A stretch of DNA of 7,111 nucleotides from Chryseobacterium sp. UBA6632 (GTDB lineage: Bacteria > Bacteroidota > Bacteroidia > Flavobacteriales > Weeksellaceae): contig DKLU01000008.1 of assembly GCA_002455915.1 (NCBI GenBank), positions 1-7,111 on the forward strand. The letters run 5' to 3'. Positions 5,868 through 7,111 of this stretch are shown here, piece by piece. Below the pieces are notes generated by a model, which worked only from the letters and a program-made list of their open reading frames with translations, had not been told where the DNA came from and searched no databases. Both the position numbers and the translations under genes were made by a program. Positions within the stretch are counted from its first letter, which is position 1; each line of letters starts with the position of its first letter.

Positions 5868-5901
5868 GTTTGTAAGTAGCTCCCAAAAAATAAATTTTAT
5901 C

Positions 5902-6118
5902 CGTCTGAATCTCAGAAAACTTTAACCCATTTTAAACCTCTTCGTCTGAACTTCAGATTCTTTAAACCAGTTATGATTCTGCCCGTCTGAACTTCAGAAA
6001 GTCTAAACCAATAGTAGTTCTGTTCGTCTGAGTTCCAGATTACCTAAACTAGTTTAAGTTGGGCTCGTCTGAACTTCAGACGTAGGGAAAATATTTTGAC
6101 TCGTCTGAGACTCAGACG
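5902..6118. repeat. Six-unit tandem array of a 17-bp dyad with 41-bp period
   Basis: The dyad CGTCTGA-N3-TCAGANN begins at 5902, 5943, 5984, 6025, 6066 and 6102, so the first five starts are exactly 41 bp apart and the last step is 36 bp. CGTCTGA is identical in all six, and CAGA at the right arm is also invariant (TCTG-N5-CAGA). Only the last two copies, 6066-6082 and 6102-6118, have full 7-bp arms ending CAGACG. The 24-bp intervening segments are related too, sharing a TAAAC(C/T)A core in units 2-4 and more weakly in unit 1, so the whole 41-bp unit was probably duplicated and then diverged. Forty-one bp is close to four helical turns, which would place all dyads on one face of the DNA. The array lies after the DUF2314 terminator and upstream of the SDR gene. 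No coding frame spans it. The function is unknown: a regulator-binding array, an RNA hairpin series or a genome-wide intergenic repeat are all possible. Confidence 0.9.
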
Positions 6119-6154
6119 TGAATATTTTTTTTCATTAAAAATGAAACATTCACG
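6117..6154. other. Nested inverted repeat adjoining the dyad array
   Basis: An outer stem CGTGAAT (6117-6123) / ATTCACG (6148-6154) encloses an inner stem TTTCATT (6130-6136) / AATGAAA (6140-6146) with loop AAA; a T-rich six-base bulge sits on the left. The outer arm shares its first two bases (CG, 6117-6118) with the last dyad of the array, so the two structures cannot both form fully. It contains a T run and could act in termination or in shielding the SDR gene from read-through. Confidence 0.55.
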
Positions 6155-6190
6155 ATTCAGATACATCATTCGTTGATCCAGCTACTTTTA

Positions 6191-6212
6191 CCATCTTCCA
6201 TCTTGCCATCTT
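6191..6212 (+). repeat. CCATCTT triple repeat upstream of the SDR gene
   Basis: Three identical CCATCTT units at 6191-6197, 6198-6204 and 6206-6212, the third displaced by one G. The tract is pyrimidine-rich on the coding strand and its end merges with the likely -7 element. The surrounding sequence (CTTTTACC before, TTTGTATCAT after) closely resembles the DUF4268 promoter region. Confidence 0.7.
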
Positions 6213-6214
6213 TG
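6207..6214 (+). promoter_or_regulatory. Candidate -7 element of the SDR gene
   Basis: CATCTTTG differs from TAnnTTTG at one base and would give a leader of roughly 25-30 nt before the ATG at 6248. The same TTTGTATCAT string follows the exact -7 element of the DUF4268 gene at 4242. No well-spaced -33 TTG was found; TTG at 6173-6175 is about 31 nt upstream. Confidence 0.4.
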
Positions 6215-6247
6215 TATCATCATATAACAACAATAAAATATTTAAAA

Positions 6248-7087
6248 ATGGAAACAAAAAAAGTATGGTTTGTGACAGGAGCTTCAAAAGGATTAGGATT
6301 ATCTTTAATTAAAAAATTACTGGAACAAAATTATCGTGTGGCTGCCACCACAAGAAATGTACATTCATTGATCGCTGAAATCGGAGAGATTTCGGAAACA
6401 TTTTTACCGCTTGAAGTAAGTTTAACCGACAATGAAAATGTAAAATCGGCCATCGAAAAGACGGTTCAACATTTCGGACAGCTAGACGTTGTGGTAAACA
6501 ACGCAGGTTACGGTCAACTGGGAACTTTGGAAGAGCTTTCTGATGAAGAAGCAAGAGCTAATTTTGACGTAAATGTTTTTGGAACATTGAACGTGATTAG
6601 AAACGCAATGCCTCATCTCCGCCTACAAAAATCCGGACACATCCTAAATATTTCGTCTATCGGTGGATATTCAGGAAACTTTCCGGGATGGGGAATTTAT
6701 TGTTCGACAAAATTTGCCGTGGCAGGTTTAACGGAAGCTTTGGCTGAAGAAGTAAAAGACTTTGGGGTGAAAGCAACTGTGGTTTATCCTGGATATTTCA
6801 GAACCGATTTTTTATCCAAAGAATCTGTCAGAACTCCGGAAAATTCAATTCCTGAATATGAAGCAGCAAGAAACTCTGAGCAGGCTCACCTTGATGAAAT
6901 CAATGGAAATCAGCCCAACGATCCCGACAAAGGAGCAGAAGCTATTATTGTCATCAGCGAAGTTGAAAATCCGCCTGTACATTTCCTTCTGGGAAGCGGA
7001 ACTGATGAGTTTTTGAATAATAAAATTAAAACCATTACGAGCGATGCAGAGAAATGGAGTGAACTGACGTATTCTACTGTGATTTAA
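6248..7087 (+). CDS. SDR-family NAD(P)-dependent oxidoreductase
   Basis: Cytosolic short-chain dehydrogenase/reductase of 279 aa with a Rossmann fold. The cofactor motif TGASKGLG is at residues 10-17, NNAG at 84-87, and the catalytic set Ser137 / Tyr151 / Lys155 in NISSIGG...YCSTK. PGYFRTDF follows after the fold core. Arg36 at the end of the second strand (TTRN) favours NADPH over NADH. The C-terminal portion fits the classical SDR type annotated as carbonyl or keto-reductases; the substrate cannot be read from sequence. The ATG at 6248 is chosen because METKKVWFVTGAS gives a normal N-terminus. The upstream TTG at 6173 would add 25 residues translated from promoter and repeat DNA. It is a single gene isolated between the dyad array and the window end, with no partner gene visible. 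Confidence 0.93.
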   Translation: METKKVWFVTGASKGLGLSLIKKLLEQNYRVAATTRNVHSLIAEIGEISETFLPLEVSLTDNENVKSAIEKTVQHFGQLDVVVNNAGYGQLGTLEELSDEEARANFDVNVFGTLNVIRNAMPHLRLQKSGHILNISSIGGYSGNFPGWGIYCSTKFAVAGLTEALAEEVKDFGVKATVVYPGYFRTDFLSKESVRTPENSIPEYEAARNSEQAHLDEINGNQPNDPDKGAEAIIVISEVENPPVHFLLGSGTDEFLNNKIKTITSDAEKWSELTYSTVI

Positions 7088-7111
7088 AGACTTTCTTTTG
7101 TCTTGAAACAA

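Noticed and set aside
5902..6118. CRISPR array
   Set aside because: The conserved part is only 17 bp and palindromic, the intervening 24-bp segments resemble each other, one step is 36 bp, and no cas genes are near.
6173..6247. N-terminal extension of the SDR protein from TTG at 6173
   Set aside because: It would translate the CCATCTT repeat and the likely -7 element; the SDR fold begins right after the ATG at 6248.
7088..7111. Terminator after the SDR gene
   Set aside because: Only a 5-bp AAGAC/GTCTT pairing is visible and the window ends before a T run can be judged.

Overview
The window looks like chromosome of a Flavobacteriia/Weeksellaceae-type Bacteroidota, probably close to Chryseobacterium. 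The evidence is its AT-rich DNA, the absence of Shine-Dalgarno sites before genes, -7 elements of the TAnnTTTG type, and protein families (DUF4268, DUF2314, the CysH/CysD/CysN types) that read like that group. No phage, transposon, plasmid or RNA gene was seen.

Left half, minus strand (about 1-4096): an assimilatory sulfate reduction cluster read right to left. A Cys-rich Rrf2-family regulator (4096-3689) ends in a strong intrinsic terminator. A separate promoter then opens the operon cysH - cysD - cysN - TauE/SafE transporter, the last gene being cut by the window edge. CysD and CysN form ATP sulfurylase (sulfate to APS). CysH carries the CC...CxxC iron-sulfur cysteines of APS reductase (APS to sulfite), so no APS kinase (CysC) is needed and none is present. 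The TauE/SafE protein, whose start overlaps the cysN stop, would move sulfite or another organosulfur or sulfur anion. The Rrf2 protein is the obvious candidate regulator, and a small dyad overlaps the cysH -33 element.

Middle, plus strand (4250-5867): a DUF4268 protein, a 54-codon putative small membrane-associated protein immediately after it, and a DUF2314 protein with C-terminal ankyrin repeats, closed by a terminator. The rrf2 and DUF4268 genes diverge. Both have a TAnnTTTG element only 4-5 nt before the ATG, suggesting leaderless mRNAs.

Right part (5868-7087): a 380-base gene-free stretch, then an SDR oxidoreductase. This stretch holds the most unusual structure in the window: six copies of a 17-bp dyad (CGTCTGA-N3-TCAGANN), the first five starts spaced exactly 41 bp apart and the sixth 36 bp on. 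A nested hairpin shares two bases with the last copy. The spacers are related to one another, so this is a diverged tandem repeat with a conserved palindrome and not a CRISPR.

A second theme is degenerate repeats with a strict 7-nt period in several intergenic regions (cysD/cysN, rrf2/DUF4268, upstream of the SDR gene), in some cases arranged as facing inverted pairs. I see no complete new enzyme or defence system. The novelty candidates are these non-coding repeat structures and their relation to promoters and mRNA.
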